Source: Candidatus Aminicenantota bacterium (GTDB lineage: Bacteria; Acidobacteriota; Aminicenantia; Aminicenantales; Saccharicenantaceae). From it: a stretch of DNA of 34,751 nt. The translations under genes were made by a program, and so were the position numbers. The stretch is from contig JACIYK010000002.1 of the NCBI GenBank assembly GCA_014359965.1, forward strand, positions 1 through 34,751, in the 5' to 3' direction. The notes beneath the pieces were generated by a model that saw nothing but the letters and a program-made list of their open reading frames with translations, was not told the origin of the DNA and ran no database searches. Below are positions 22,900 through 32,524 of this stretch, piece by piece. Position 1 is the stretch's first letter. Every line of letters starts with the position of its first letter.

Positions 22900-25128
22900 T
22901 TAATTTCTTCTCAGGCGCTGGGAGATTTTTTCGGCTGCGGTGCGGGCTTCGGAGCCAACTTCAGGGTCATTAGCCACTGATTGGCAGAAAGAAAGCCCGG
23001 GCTCGCAGGGAAAATCCGGAAAAGCCGCCAGCACCAGCTTTTTCTCCTCCGCTCGCGGGGAAATAGAATAAATTTCTTTCAGGGACTCAACCACAGCTTC
23101 CGGACGCCGGTATCTCTCAGAAGCAGTCAGCCGGACCAGGCCCCTGATGGCCAGAACCTTTTCTTTCAGGTCATATGAACTGCGGGCTAAGAGCCAGAGG
23201 TCATCGCGGGCTTCAACCTCGGGCCAGTCGGATAAAGCCCGGACGGAGGCTTCCCTGACTTTCGGGTCCTGAGTTTTCAAATAATTTCTCAGGAGTGGCA
23301 GAGAATTTCTTTCACCGATTTTCCCGATTATGGAAATGAGCAGGGCCTGCCTTTGAGGCTCCTTTTCCGCACCCAGTAGGTTCCGGAAATAGCCCGAGCG
23401 GGCATCAGGCCGGGCACTCTGTTTTGCCCAGGCCGCCATGATGCCAGCCATCTCCTCCCGGAAAGCCTCGTCTTCATTCTTGTAGGCTATGTTCAGCAGC
23501 TCCTCTGCCAGGCTGATATCGCCAAAGGCTCTCAGGCCGCGGGAAACCAGAGCCAAGTCGGCCGAAGGATTGGCTGCTTCTTTAAGGAAAAATTCCCGGC
23601 TTTCTCTGATGTTTCTTTCGCAGGCAACCAGGAGTAATTCGTTACGCAGCGCTTGTTCGGACGTGAAAGAAAGCATTTCCAGAATCTTTTTATCAACCGC
23701 CTTCCCCCGCAAAGCCACCAGACTTTCTCTGGCTGCTGCCTTTTCCTTCCCCCGAGCAGTGGCTGCTTTGCCGGCCAGAAACTCTACAGTTAAACTATCA
23801 CCAATTTTTCCTAAGCTGATGATGGCTTCTGTTCTGACCTCAGGTGCAGGCGATTTAGCGGCCAGATTTACTAGGTATTCCCGGGCGGTTTGAATAGGAT
23901 AATTAGCCAGAACTGCAGCTACCTGGAGCTGAAGGTTATCTGGAAGCCCCGAAAAGAGTGGTAGATAAGAATCAATTTTATCTAGAGGAACAAGGCCCGG
24001 AATAAGACCAATGGCTGCCTGTTTTGCCATGTCATCCCTGCTTTTTAAAGCAATTTGAATTTCATCTTCGTATTTATCTCCAGCTGCCAGAATTTTTACT
24101 TTCCAGGCCGCCAGTTTTTCGGCTGGAGTCAGCGCGGCTTTAAGCAGTGAACTGGCTATGGCCGAGGCCGCTTCGTACTGCCGGTTGTCAATGTCCCGGT
24201 TGGCTGTCCTTAAAAGTGAATCGGCGGCCAGCAGGCGAATCTTTTCATCACCAGATTTAAGATAGTTAAGGAGAATATTGCTAGCTGCACTACCACCGAT
24301 GTTGCCCAGAGCTTCAAGCGCAGCCACTACAACTGGCGGGGATGGATTCTTCTTAAGGAGCCTTTCCAGTTCCGGCACAGCCGCCGTCGCCCTTCTATGG
24401 CCCAGGCTGCTGATGATCCCGGGCAGAACGTCGGCCGGAGCTTTTTCCAACGCAGCAATGAGAGCAGCATTGGCCTCATCTCCGGGGATTCTCTCCAGGA
24501 CAAAGCGAGCCGGGTCGGATTTTTCAGGGTCAGTAATAAATGAAGATAAAGCTTTTACCGATTCAGAGCCAGCAATCCAGCTCAAAGGTTTACTCACCGC
24601 AATGCGGGCATCTCTGGTGACCGGGCCAGCAAAAAACTGCAGAAGTTTTTTCTCGGCCGCCAGCCTCAGCGCCTGATCGTCTTTCAGGCTGAAAATGAGT
24701 CTTTCCAGCGCCAGAGCCAGGCCTTCTCCCTGGCTGTGGTCAAATTTTTCCAGAGATTTTAAGACCCGGTCTAACTGTTCCAGGCTGTTCTGCGAACTTG
24801 CTGCCTGTTGCTCTTTTGAGGATGTAGAAATCTCACGCGCTGAATCAGCCATGGCTGGAAGCGGCAGTGTCATCAGAAATGAAATCAGGAAAACAAATAT
24901 CATAAAAGAGACTTTCTGAATTTTTAAAAAAGGTGTTCGAAAAGATGACCAACTTAAACTGCTTTTTCCTGAACGGCGGCTTTCAGCTACAAACTCTGAG
25001 CCATACTGCAATTTAATTTTTCGTTCGTTCTCTTTTCTCATTCTGACCTTTTCACCTTTCATTCCAAAACCTGCTCTGGTTAAATTGCCGTCAGCCAGAA
25101 CTCTATAAGCTTCATTCTCAAACCCCAT
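22900..25128 (-). CDS. HEAT-repeat protein, membrane-anchored or secreted
   Basis: A long alpha-helical repeat protein. From about residue 150 it consists of HEAT/PBS-lyase-like repeats with the usual helix pairs, for example VPELERLLKKNPSPPVVVAALEALG (cited as a pattern), AREYLVNLAAKSPAPEVRTEAI, and LPLLRNYLKTQDPKVREASVRAL. A hydrophobic segment ending PLPAMADS is the signal peptide or anchor. It lies about 75 residues after the chosen start, which is unusually deep. The frame is open to an ATG at 25230, 15 bases after the upstream oxidoreductase, but the ATG at 25128 has a much better ribosome site (GGGAGG, 5 bases of spacing), so it is preferred. HEAT scaffolds bind other proteins; the partner is unknown. 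It is probably in one operon with the upstream gene. Confidence 0.75.
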   Translation of the reverse strand: MGFENEAYRVLADGNLTRAGFGMKGEKVRMRKENERKIKLQYGSEFVAESRRSGKSSLSWSSFRTPFLKIQKVSFMIFVFLISFLMTLPLPAMADSAREISTSSKEQQAASSQNSLEQLDRVLKSLEKFDHSQGEGLALALERLIFSLKDDQALRLAAEKKLLQFFAGPVTRDARIAVSKPLSWIAGSESVKALSSFITDPEKSDPARFVLERIPGDEANAALIAALEKAPADVLPGIISSLGHRRATAAVPELERLLKKNPSPPVVVAALEALGNIGGSAASNILLNYLKSGDEKIRLLAADSLLRTANRDIDNRQYEAASAIASSLLKAALTPAEKLAAWKVKILAAGDKYEDEIQIALKSRDDMAKQAAIGLIPGLVPLDKIDSYLPLFSGLPDNLQLQVAAVLANYPIQTAREYLVNLAAKSPAPEVRTEAIISLGKIGDSLTVEFLAGKAATARGKEKAAARESLVALRGKAVDKKILEMLSFTSEQALRNELLLVACERNIRESREFFLKEAANPSADLALVSRGLRAFGDISLAEELLNIAYKNEDEAFREEMAGIMAAWAKQSARPDARSGYFRNLLGAEKEPQRQALLISIIGKIGERNSLPLLRNYLKTQDPKVREASVRALSDWPEVEARDDLWLLARSSYDLKEKVLAIRGLVRLTASERYRRPEAVVESLKEIYSISPRAEEKKLVLAAFPDFPCEPGLSFCQSVANDPEVGSEARTAAEKISQRLRRN

Positions 25129-25245
25129 TCTTTCCTCCCACCGCACCTCTGGCGCGTCCGATCTCCTTAAAGCTTGCTCCCTACCTTCTATGTTCAAAAA
25201 TTCATTTTTGTTTCTGTTTTTCATGGCCATCTCTCCATTTTCCCT

Positions 25246-26571
25246 TTATTCCGGCAGAACCCAGGGTTTACGGTAGGAACGGCTGAGCAGCCTTTCGGCT
25301 TCGGGGTCACCGATAATTTTCTCATTGGCCGGGTCCCATCTTATCTTCCTACCCACCGTCATAGAAATCATAGCCAGATGCCCGACGCTGGCTGAGCGAT
25401 GAGCCACTTCAGCCGGGGTAATCGTTTCTTTTCTGCTCCTGACGCAGTCCAGAAAATTCTGGTAGTGGTCGCGGCTTTTGTAGAGCCTTATTTCTTCCGG
25501 ACCGATGACTTCATTCTTGAGGGAAGCTGGTTCGGTTTCAAACTGGCCGCGGTCCACCCAGATCCAGCCTTTCTCGCCAATCCACTTGGTTCCACTCCAG
25601 ATTTGAGGATAGCCGCCGGCCACAATCATCGGCGTGCCGTCAGCGTACTTAGCTTCAACCCAGTAGCGCAGCGGGCTGTTGTAAACCCCACCTTTAGGAT
25701 ATTCACCGCGCGCTTCAATCTCTACCGGTCCGGTGCGGTCCCAGCCCATGCCCCAGTGAGCGATGTCCACATGGTGGCCCACCCAGTCTAGGAGCTGGCC
25801 ACCGCCAAAATCCATGTTCCAGCGCCAGTTCATATGCACCCGCGATTTACAATATGGCCAGTAAGGGGCTGGCCCCAGCCACATTTCATAATCAAGCTCA
25901 GGCGGTGGGGGTTCAATTTTATCCTGGCCAAAGGTACCGGCAAAATCGTGATGACCTTGAGGCAGACCAACTTCAATACGCAGGATTTTTCCAATACGGC
26001 CGTTACGCACCAGCTCAGCCGCCCGGTGAAAATTTTCCACCGAACGCTGCCAGCTTCCGGTCTGCCACACCCGGCCGTAGCGCTCAATTGCCCTGACCAA
26101 TGCCCGACCCTCAGCCAGGTCGTGGGTCAGCGGCTTTTCGCCGTAAATGTCATAGCCAGCGCGGGCCGCACTTATTGATAGGAGCGCATGCCAATGGTCA
26201 GGCACGGCGATAGACACGGCGTCTATGTCTTTCCTCAGAAAAAGTTCTCGAAAATCCGTGTAAGCTTTACAGGATTTATTCCCGTATCTTTTATCAACAA
26301 TGTCCTTGGCCCGGGCCAAGTGATTCCTGTCCACATCACAAACAGCTACCCACTGTACCTCATCCTTGCTCAGAAAGGCTTCCATGTTGGGAATACCCAT
26401 CATACCAAAGCCAATGCCGGCCATGACAATGCGGTTTGAAGGTGCCGGCCTTTTGTCCCGTCCGAGAGCAGAAGCCGGCACGATGGCTGGAAACCCCAGG
26501 CCCACCGCAGCAGCCATTGAAGCTGTTTTTAAAAACTCACGACGAGAATAAACTTTTTTTGGCATTTTCAT
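25246..26571 (-). CDS. Tat-exported Gfo/Idh/MocA family oxidoreductase
   Basis: A 441-residue member of the NAD(P)-dependent Gfo/Idh/MocA family. The N terminus carries a twin-arginine signal, SRREFLKTASMAAAVGLG, ending near PASALG, so the enzyme is exported folded. The Rossmann part follows (IVMAGIGFGMMGIPN, VAVCDVDRNHLARA, DAVSIAVPDHWHALL), then the catalytic YGEKPLTHDL. The C-terminal domain has WRWNMDFGGGQLLDWVGHHVDIAHWG, of the bacterial secreted type, in which His residues stand near the substrate. The ATG at 26571 has a GAGGT site; a second ATG lies two codons on. The HEAT-repeat gene follows closely. Such exported members are common in polysaccharide-degrading soil and subsurface bacteria; the substrate is unknown. 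Confidence 0.87.
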   Translation of the reverse strand: MKMPKKVYSRREFLKTASMAAAVGLGFPAIVPASALGRDKRPAPSNRIVMAGIGFGMMGIPNMEAFLSKDEVQWVAVCDVDRNHLARAKDIVDKRYGNKSCKAYTDFRELFLRKDIDAVSIAVPDHWHALLSISAARAGYDIYGEKPLTHDLAEGRALVRAIERYGRVWQTGSWQRSVENFHRAAELVRNGRIGKILRIEVGLPQGHHDFAGTFGQDKIEPPPPELDYEMWLGPAPYWPYCKSRVHMNWRWNMDFGGGQLLDWVGHHVDIAHWGMGWDRTGPVEIEARGEYPKGGVYNSPLRYWVEAKYADGTPMIVAGGYPQIWSGTKWIGEKGWIWVDRGQFETEPASLKNEVIGPEEIRLYKSRDHYQNFLDCVRSRKETITPAEVAHRSASVGHLAMISMTVGRKIRWDPANEKIIGDPEAERLLSRSYRKPWVLPE

Positions 26572-26778
26572 TTTTATACCTCAAAAAAAAATTTCAAACT
26601 CGTCTTTCAGACACTTTTTCTCATTTTCTTTTTAACTCAATCAACCATTAAATGCAAAACAAATTTTTCCGTCTTTCCGTTAAAAACAACTTTCAAATTT
26701 TAACCTGTGGCCAAGGTCAAAATATTTACTATTGCCACACTAACTTCCTTATGGTAGAAAGGAATTTGAGGAGGGAAG

Positions 26779-28149
26779 ATGAACCGAGCAGCCACGCTGA
26801 TTTTAATTGTTTTTATGGTGATGGCAGCTGTTTCTCTTGGCTTTGTTACCTCCGCCAGCCTGCAAAAAGCCGGTGATGAAGCCCTTGGCACCAGAAAATA
26901 TAGTGACTATCAGACTCCAAAATTCTGCGGCCTCCAGTGTCATAACGACATTTACCAGCAATGGAAACAGGCTATGATGTCCCAGGCTTACACCCACCAC
27001 TGGGACGAGATTGAATACTTCAAGCTGGCTGTCCCTCACGCCGAAAAAGACCCGGTGGTGGCCGGAGTAAAAGCTGGGTGCAACGGATGTCACACGCCGA
27101 TTGCCTTTCTGGCCGGCGATGTTCCGCCACCGTTTCCCGCCAAGGGCAGCAGGGCCAACGAATCAGTTTCCTGCGAAGTCTGCCACACGGTCACTGGTTT
27201 CGCCGGGGAAACGCCGTTTAACTTCAACTGGATTTCTGAACCGGGCAAGAATAAATACGGACCACGGGAAGGCAAGCTTTCTCCGGAACACAGCCTGGTT
27301 AAATCCGAGTTTCTCGGCACAGCCGAATTTTGTGGTACGTGCCACAACGAAAAAAGCCCCTACGGAGTCTGGGTAAAATCCACCCACCTGGAATGGAAAG
27401 AAGGGCCCTATGCCAAGCATGGCGTAAAATGTCATGACTGCCATATGACTTACGCCCCTGGCAAAAGTGCCTCAATGGGCAATGAATATCCCGATGTCCG
27501 GCAGCATCTATTCCATGGGGCTCACGACCCGGGCAAAGTTAAAGGAACTGTTGAGCTTCGCGTTCATCCAGATATAAATGAAGCGGCCCCTGGTGATAAA
27601 GTCAAGTTTACCATAGTACTTTTCAACCAAAAAACTGGCCACAAGTTCCCAACCGGGTCTGTTGAAGACCGTATTGTCTGGATGCACGTAGAAGCTGTAG
27701 ATGCTAAAGGAAAGGTTTATCACCTGCCCGTGGACAGAAAAGGCTTTGAGGGTGAAGAATACACCATTGCTGCTGATACTCTTGCTTATCAGGATATGGG
27801 CATTGCCTTGGGTGATCCCGATTTTAAGGGAGTACAGCGAGATGGCATCCCTGTGGGGGACCGCATTTTCCGAATGGCTTATTTTGATCCCCAGGGCCGG
27901 ATGACCATTCAGCAATGGAACACCAAATCACTGGGTGTTGATTACCGGCTGGGACCGCGGGAAACCAAGATCGAAACCTGCACCTTTCAACTTCCTGATA
28001 ACATACCGCCCGGGCCACTGACTGTTACGGCCGTGCTGAACTATCAAAAGCTGATTAAACCCGTGGCTGATTTCCTAGGGGTACCGCCAGAAGAATCGGA
28101 AATAATTGAAGTTAACCGGCATTCAACCACGATTAAAATAGTAGACTGA
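26779..28149 (+). CDS. Cytochrome c554-like multiheme cytochrome c
   Basis: The 456-residue protein has a signal peptide or anchor (residues 5-27) and then heme motifs CNGCH at 101, CEVCH at 132, CGTCH at 185 and CHDCH at 218. A fifth, non-standard CGLQCH (CX3CH) lies at 50-55. The surrounding FCGLQCHNDIYQQWKQAMMSQAYTHHW and the later FHGAHD match the cytochrome c554/c' family, where the first motif is normally CxxCH. From about residue 255 an Ig-like domain without heme motifs follows (GTVELRVHPD, NQKTGHKFPTGSVEDR). The ATG at 26779 has a GAGGAGGG site. The porin-cytochrome gene follows after about 40 bases. It should be a periplasmic electron carrier or a c554-like reductase. Confidence 0.8.
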   Translation: MNRAATLILIVFMVMAAVSLGFVTSASLQKAGDEALGTRKYSDYQTPKFCGLQCHNDIYQQWKQAMMSQAYTHHWDEIEYFKLAVPHAEKDPVVAGVKAGCNGCHTPIAFLAGDVPPPFPAKGSRANESVSCEVCHTVTGFAGETPFNFNWISEPGKNKYGPREGKLSPEHSLVKSEFLGTAEFCGTCHNEKSPYGVWVKSTHLEWKEGPYAKHGVKCHDCHMTYAPGKSASMGNEYPDVRQHLFHGAHDPGKVKGTVELRVHPDINEAAPGDKVKFTIVLFNQKTGHKFPTGSVEDRIVWMHVEAVDAKGKVYHLPVDRKGFEGEEYTIAADTLAYQDMGIALGDPDFKGVQRDGIPVGDRIFRMAYFDPQGRMTIQQWNTKSLGVDYRLGPRETKIETCTFQLPDNIPPGPLTVTAVLNYQKLIKPVADFLGVPPEESEIIEVNRHSTTIKIVD

Positions 28150-28192
28150 ATTATTTTTATAAATTAATCAAGTTAAGCCCTCGGAGGTGATG

Positions 28193-29365
28193 ATGGTGAA
28201 AAAATATAAAATCGTTACCTTGTCTTTCTTCCTGCTGGCTTTCCTGACCTCCCAAGCTCTGGCCATCCCGGCGTTCGCCCGGAGATACAGTATGAGCTGC
28301 AAGGTCTGTCACGCTCCTTTTCCAAAACTGAAGGCTTATGGAGAAGAGTTTGCCGGCAATGGTTTTGTGATTAAAGACAAAGAAACACCGCGTTACACCA
28401 TTGACACCGGAGATGGACTTCTTTCATTGTTGAGAGAATTACCCGTGGCCATCCGTTTTGAAGGCTATTTCAGCTTCAACAATGCCGATAACAAATCATT
28501 GGATTTTTCCAGCCCCTTTTTGATCAAACTTCTGTCTGGGGGAGAAATCGCCAAAAATATCTCCTACTATTTTTATTTCTTTTTCAGCGAAAGGGGCGAA
28601 GTGGCTGGCCTGGAAGATGCTTTCATTATGCTGAATAACTTATTTAAGACTGATCTTGATGTTTACCTGGGCCAGTTCCAGGTTTCAGACCCTCTGTTTA
28701 AAAGAGAAGTGCGACTAACCTACGAGGATTACCGGATTTATAAAGTCCGGGTCGGCCAGGCTCGAGCCAACCTGACCTATGACCGGGGAATAATGCTCAC
28801 TTATGGCCTGCCCACTGGTACCGATCTGACGTTTGAAGTGGTAAATGGCCTGGGTCTGCTGCCCGCAGATAGAGTCGGCTCCTTTGACACTGATAAATAT
28901 AAAAATTTTATGCTCCGAATCTCCCAGGATGTTCTCAACAATTTAAGAGTCGGGGCATTTGGCTACACCGGCAAAGAAAAGCAGGGGGAAGCTATCAACA
29001 CTCTTTGGATGATGGGGGCAGATTTTACCTGGACCAGTCCCAAGCTGGAATTAAATGTTCAGTATGTAGAACGAAGGGACGACAACCCGTTTTTCTGGGT
29101 TTTAACTCCAGAAAAAGTACAAACCCGAGGTGGGTTTGCCGAGATAATTTATATGCCTGAAGCTGATGACTCCCGCTGGTATACAACGGCCCTGTTCAAC
29201 TGGGTTGATTCTGACCAGACGGAACTGCGTTATTCATCATTTGGCCTTCATTTTGGCTATCTTCTCAGAAGAAACATGCGGGCCACAGTGGAAGGGACGT
29301 ATGTTTTCAAAAGTGAGCAAGGAGCTCATTTTCGTCTTGGGCTTGGAATAATTACTGCATTTTAG
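28193..29365 (+). CDS. Monoheme cytochrome fused to an outer-membrane beta-barrel
   Basis: A 390-residue protein with a signal peptide ending SQALA, followed at once by IPAFARRYSMSCKVCHAPFPKLKAYGEEFAGNGF. CKVCH is one heme c site near the mature N terminus. The rest is made of amphipathic beta strands typical of outer-membrane barrels (IRFEGYFSFNN, ISYYFYFFFSE, LDVYLGQFQVSD, FAEIIYMPEADD, LHFGYLL, ATVEGTYVFK). It ends RLGLGIITAF with a terminal Phe, the usual barrel-assembly signal. Of the three possible starts (GTG 28187, ATG 28190, ATG 28193), 28193 has the best spacing to GGAGG. With the c554-like gene just upstream, it may form a porin-cytochrome conduit across the outer membrane. Confidence 0.75.
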   Translation: MVKKYKIVTLSFFLLAFLTSQALAIPAFARRYSMSCKVCHAPFPKLKAYGEEFAGNGFVIKDKETPRYTIDTGDGLLSLLRELPVAIRFEGYFSFNNADNKSLDFSSPFLIKLLSGGEIAKNISYYFYFFFSERGEVAGLEDAFIMLNNLFKTDLDVYLGQFQVSDPLFKREVRLTYEDYRIYKVRVGQARANLTYDRGIMLTYGLPTGTDLTFEVVNGLGLLPADRVGSFDTDKYKNFMLRISQDVLNNLRVGAFGYTGKEKQGEAINTLWMMGADFTWTSPKLELNVQYVERRDDNPFFWVLTPEKVQTRGGFAEIIYMPEADDSRWYTTALFNWVDSDQTELRYSSFGLHFGYLLRRNMRATVEGTYVFKSEQGAHFRLGLGIITAF

Positions 29366-29626
29366 CCAAACTTAGTAAGGTTTCAGGCCGGTTTAAAACT
29401 GAGCCCAGGGGAAATTATAATCAAATTTCTCTGGCATTAATTTCATCATGTTTAAAGCTTAAGCAGATATTCCTTCCCTAATAAAATAATCTTTGCCATC
29501 ACCCGAAAAGCAAGCTAGCTCAGAGGTTAATAAAGACCTATTAAATAAATACTATAAATGCTGAAGAATAGACCTTGTTCAAACTGATAGCTTAATTCAA
29601 AGGGAGACCCAAAAGCACTAATAAAA

Positions 29627-31786
29627 TTAATTTAATGGTGATCCGGAAGTTCCGCTCATACCTGATAATCTGCTTATCTTTTCACTTACGCTTCGGTAAG
29701 TTGGGTTCCAGGATTGTATCTCGCGGTAGATGTTGAGGGCCTTTTCCACCTCCCCGGCTTTCTCGTGTATCAAACCCATGTCAAACATCAGAGCAAAATA
29801 CTGGTCTGAGCCAGGGGCCACCAGTTTGATGGCCCGGTTCAACCAGTGTTCAGCTTCTTCCAGATTCCCTTTCAGACGGTAGCAGTGGCTGATAAGAGTT
29901 AAACACTCAAGAGTTAAATTTTTATCCTTGGAAGCCAGGTTAAATTCTTCTATGGCTTCGTCTATTAAATTTTGTTCCATAAACGCCAGGCCAAGCTGCA
30001 GATGAATTTGATAATCTTCTTCTGGTATTTTATCTCTAATACCCTTCCTGAAATCAGCCACAATGGAAGATAATTCTTTTTCAAACTGTGTAGTAACTCC
30101 TTTTTTCTGCTCCAAATAAATAGCACTCAGCATGTTGAGTTCCGTACGAATGCTGTCCTCCAGGTCATAAAACTTCTTTTCCTTACCATCGGAACTAATA
30201 ATAGGAATTATGCCCGTATCAGCAAATATATCCACCGGGCTAATCTTGTCCTCACTGAGAATCTGCTCCTGTAGTGGAAACCCGGTCTTCTTTTTAGCTT
30301 CTTTAACAGGCTCAGGCTTGACCTTGCTCGGTTTTATAACCTGAGTTTCAATGATGGTAGTTTTCTCCACCTTTTTGATTAATTCATCCTCAGAATAAGT
30401 GGGCCTGAGCTGGTTAAGTTCGTTCAGTTTTTGCTTGAGTAAAGAATCATTAGGAAACTTCAGCAAAAGGCCTTCGATTACCCGGCGAGCTAATCTGATG
30501 AGACCTTCTTTCTGGTAAACTTCAGCCTGAGCTAGACCGGCCTGGATTTCTTCTTCTTCCTCTGGCGAGGGAGCCCAGGTATCTATCTTAATTTCTTCAT
30601 CCGAAACCATTAATTCTTTTTTTAATTTCCGATATTCTTGGGCCAATTCCTGGTCCGTTGGCCTCAGTTTTACCAGTTCGGCATAATAGGAAAGCAGCCT
30701 GGCTTTTTCGCCGATTTTTTTGAGTTCTTCAATGATAGCCCGGTCGATTATTTCCAGTCTGGCCGAGTCTTTTTTCTGTCGCAAAATTTCAGCCATTTTT
30801 TCCATGGCTGGCAGATAATCTCTTCTGACCGAGAGGATTAAGCCCAAAAGCCCCACAGCTTTTTCTTCTCTCTTTTTCTTAAGGTAGTTTTCAATTAAAG
30901 GTTCAAAATATTCAAAGGCTCTGTCCACTTCACCTTCCGCCAGTTGAATTCTTCCTAGCCTGTAACGGGCGTTAACATTAGAGGGATAAGTGTTCAGTAT
31001 CTTGATGAACATATCCTTGGCTGCTTCCAGCTTACCCTCTTCATAATAGAGATTGCCAAGTAAGGTCATAGCTTCCAGGCTGTTGGGTTCCTTTTTCAGC
31101 ACAGCTTCAGCCAGTTCAATGGCTCTGTTCCCCTGTCCTTTAAGCCTGAGCACCTGGGCTAATTTCAGGTCAGCCCGATTATCTTCTGGGCTGAGCTTTT
31201 TGATCTCCCGAAGAAACTTTTCCGCATCATCCAGCTGTCCCTGACTTAATTTATAATTTACTGCTTCCAACAGCTCTTCAACTGCTTTTTCGGTTCGACC
31301 ATCAAGCTTATAAAGAGCAGCCAGCTTCATGCGAATGTCAAAATCTTCCCGGTCCAGCTTGATCACCTTTTCATACAGAGAAATAGCTTCTTCTACATTT
31401 TTCTCGCGCAGGAACCTCTCGGCCAACCTCAGATATTCTTGCTTGGCGTCAGCTATAAAGCCCTGCCTGGCTGACAGGTCGGCCATTTTAATAAAATAAG
31501 CTGCATTATTAGGATTAAGCCGGCAGATTTTTTTGATTATGGCCAGAGCTTGAGAATACAAGCTTTTTTTCTCATATTCATTGGCAACCCGTTCAAAAGC
31601 CGTAATGGCCCGGTCAGTCTGTCCGAGTCTGACATAGAGGTCGCCAAAAATGTTGTTCACGCTAACATCACTCGGGTCATCCTCAATCAGTTTTTCATAT
31701 TCTTGAATAGCTTCTTTTAATTTGCCCAGGCGAACATACTTCTCGGCCTGTTCAATTATCTTAAGTCTATCTATCTTTCCGTTCAT
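29627..31786 (-). CDS. Tetratricopeptide (TPR) repeat protein
   Basis: A 719-residue protein made mostly of tandem 34-residue TPR units, with the usual pattern of W/L-G-Y/A-A-P: for example EAIQEYEKLIEDDPSDVSVNNIFGDLYVRLG near the start, EEAISLYEKVIKLDREDFDIRMKLAALY, and a last set near EEAEHWLNRAIKLVAPGSDQYFALMFDMG. A linker rich in Glu/Lys at about 400-530 separates two blocks of repeats. No signal peptide is present, so it is cytoplasmic. It starts one base after the stop of rnhB and ends the translation cluster, so it is probably co-transcribed with it. TPR proteins scaffold complexes; partners are unknown. The intergenic stretch 29366-29626 beyond its stop, up to the convergent porin-cytochrome gene, is AT-rich with no gene seen. 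Confidence 0.8.
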   Translation of the reverse strand: MNGKIDRLKIIEQAEKYVRLGKLKEAIQEYEKLIEDDPSDVSVNNIFGDLYVRLGQTDRAITAFERVANEYEKKSLYSQALAIIKKICRLNPNNAAYFIKMADLSARQGFIADAKQEYLRLAERFLREKNVEEAISLYEKVIKLDREDFDIRMKLAALYKLDGRTEKAVEELLEAVNYKLSQGQLDDAEKFLREIKKLSPEDNRADLKLAQVLRLKGQGNRAIELAEAVLKKEPNSLEAMTLLGNLYYEEGKLEAAKDMFIKILNTYPSNVNARYRLGRIQLAEGEVDRAFEYFEPLIENYLKKKREEKAVGLLGLILSVRRDYLPAMEKMAEILRQKKDSARLEIIDRAIIEELKKIGEKARLLSYYAELVKLRPTDQELAQEYRKLKKELMVSDEEIKIDTWAPSPEEEEEIQAGLAQAEVYQKEGLIRLARRVIEGLLLKFPNDSLLKQKLNELNQLRPTYSEDELIKKVEKTTIIETQVIKPSKVKPEPVKEAKKKTGFPLQEQILSEDKISPVDIFADTGIIPIISSDGKEKKFYDLEDSIRTELNMLSAIYLEQKKGVTTQFEKELSSIVADFRKGIRDKIPEEDYQIHLQLGLAFMEQNLIDEAIEEFNLASKDKNLTLECLTLISHCYRLKGNLEEAEHWLNRAIKLVAPGSDQYFALMFDMGLIHEKAGEVEKALNIYREIQSWNPTYRSVSEKISRLSGMSGTSGSPLN

Positions 31787-31787
31787 T

Positions 31788-32426
31788 CTATTCTGTTTCT
31801 ATTAGCCACCTGTCTCTGTGCAACCTAAAAGTCCTTCTGTGCAAAAGGCAGGGACCATATTTCTCCAGTGCTTGATAATGCTCTTCTGTGCCGTAACCCT
31901 TATTTTTCTCCAGGGCATACTCCGGGAATATTTGATCAAGGGCACACATCAGCTCGTCCCTAAAAACCTTGGCTAAGATTGAGGCTGCTGCGATACAGAA
32001 TACCCGTCTGTCTCCCTGCGGGATGCCTCTCTGGAAATAATTTATATCTTTTATTTCATAACCGTCAACTAAAATTATGTCCGGACGAAGGATGAGATCC
32101 TCTACAGCTCTTTTCATCGCCAGTTGACTGGCCCAGTAAATATTCATACGGTCTATCTCCTCACTGGTAGCATACCCTAGGCCAAAATCAGCCGCTTCGG
32201 ACAAAATAAAAGCCCCCAGCCACTTTCTTTTAGTCGGCGATAGAAGTTTGGAATCAGCTATTTCTTTACTCCAGAAAGGCATCTTTTTCATATAAAAGGC
32301 TGGAGGAAAAACCACTACTGCTGCTACCACCGGTCCAAGAAGACATCCTCTCCCCACTTCATCCAGACCTGCGATTAATTTATAACCCTCAGAAACCAGG
32401 TTTTTTTCTGTCTCGACGCCCATCAT
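31788..32426 (-). CDS. rnhB: Ribonuclease HII
   Basis: RNase HII removes ribonucleotides from DNA and RNA primers in the cytoplasm. The 212-residue product shows all active-site parts: GLDEVGRGCLLGPVVAA at 20-36 (Asp22, Glu23), DSKLLSPTKR at about 58-67, ILVDGYEI (Asp121), and ASILAKVFRDELM (Asp157). The length is normal for the family. Two ATGs stand in a row at 32426 and 32423 without a clear ribosome site. The gene follows rplS after 98 bases in which I see no further gene or hairpin, and the TPR gene begins immediately after it. This is the usual place for rnhB after the trmD-rplS genes. Confidence 0.95.
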   Translation of the reverse strand: MMGVETEKNLVSEGYKLIAGLDEVGRGCLLGPVVAAVVVFPPAFYMKKMPFWSKEIADSKLLSPTKRKWLGAFILSEAADFGLGYATSEEIDRMNIYWASQLAMKRAVEDLILRPDIILVDGYEIKDINYFQRGIPQGDRRVFCIAAASILAKVFRDELMCALDQIFPEYALEKNKGYGTEEHYQALEKYGPCLLHRRTFRLHRDRWLIETE

Positions 32427-32524
32427 TTGTTGATATTTTAACCAAATTTTTTCCTGGCGTCGAGAAAAAAGTGCATAAAGAACCCCTTACCTTTTACCTG
32501 GATTAATCAATCGCTGACTGGATT

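Noticed and set aside
29510-29592. tRNA-like stretch: TAGCTCAGAGGTTA, and GTTCAAAC about 64 bases later
   Set aside because: The distance is too large even for a tRNA with a long variable arm, the D-stem does not pair and no acceptor stem could be built.
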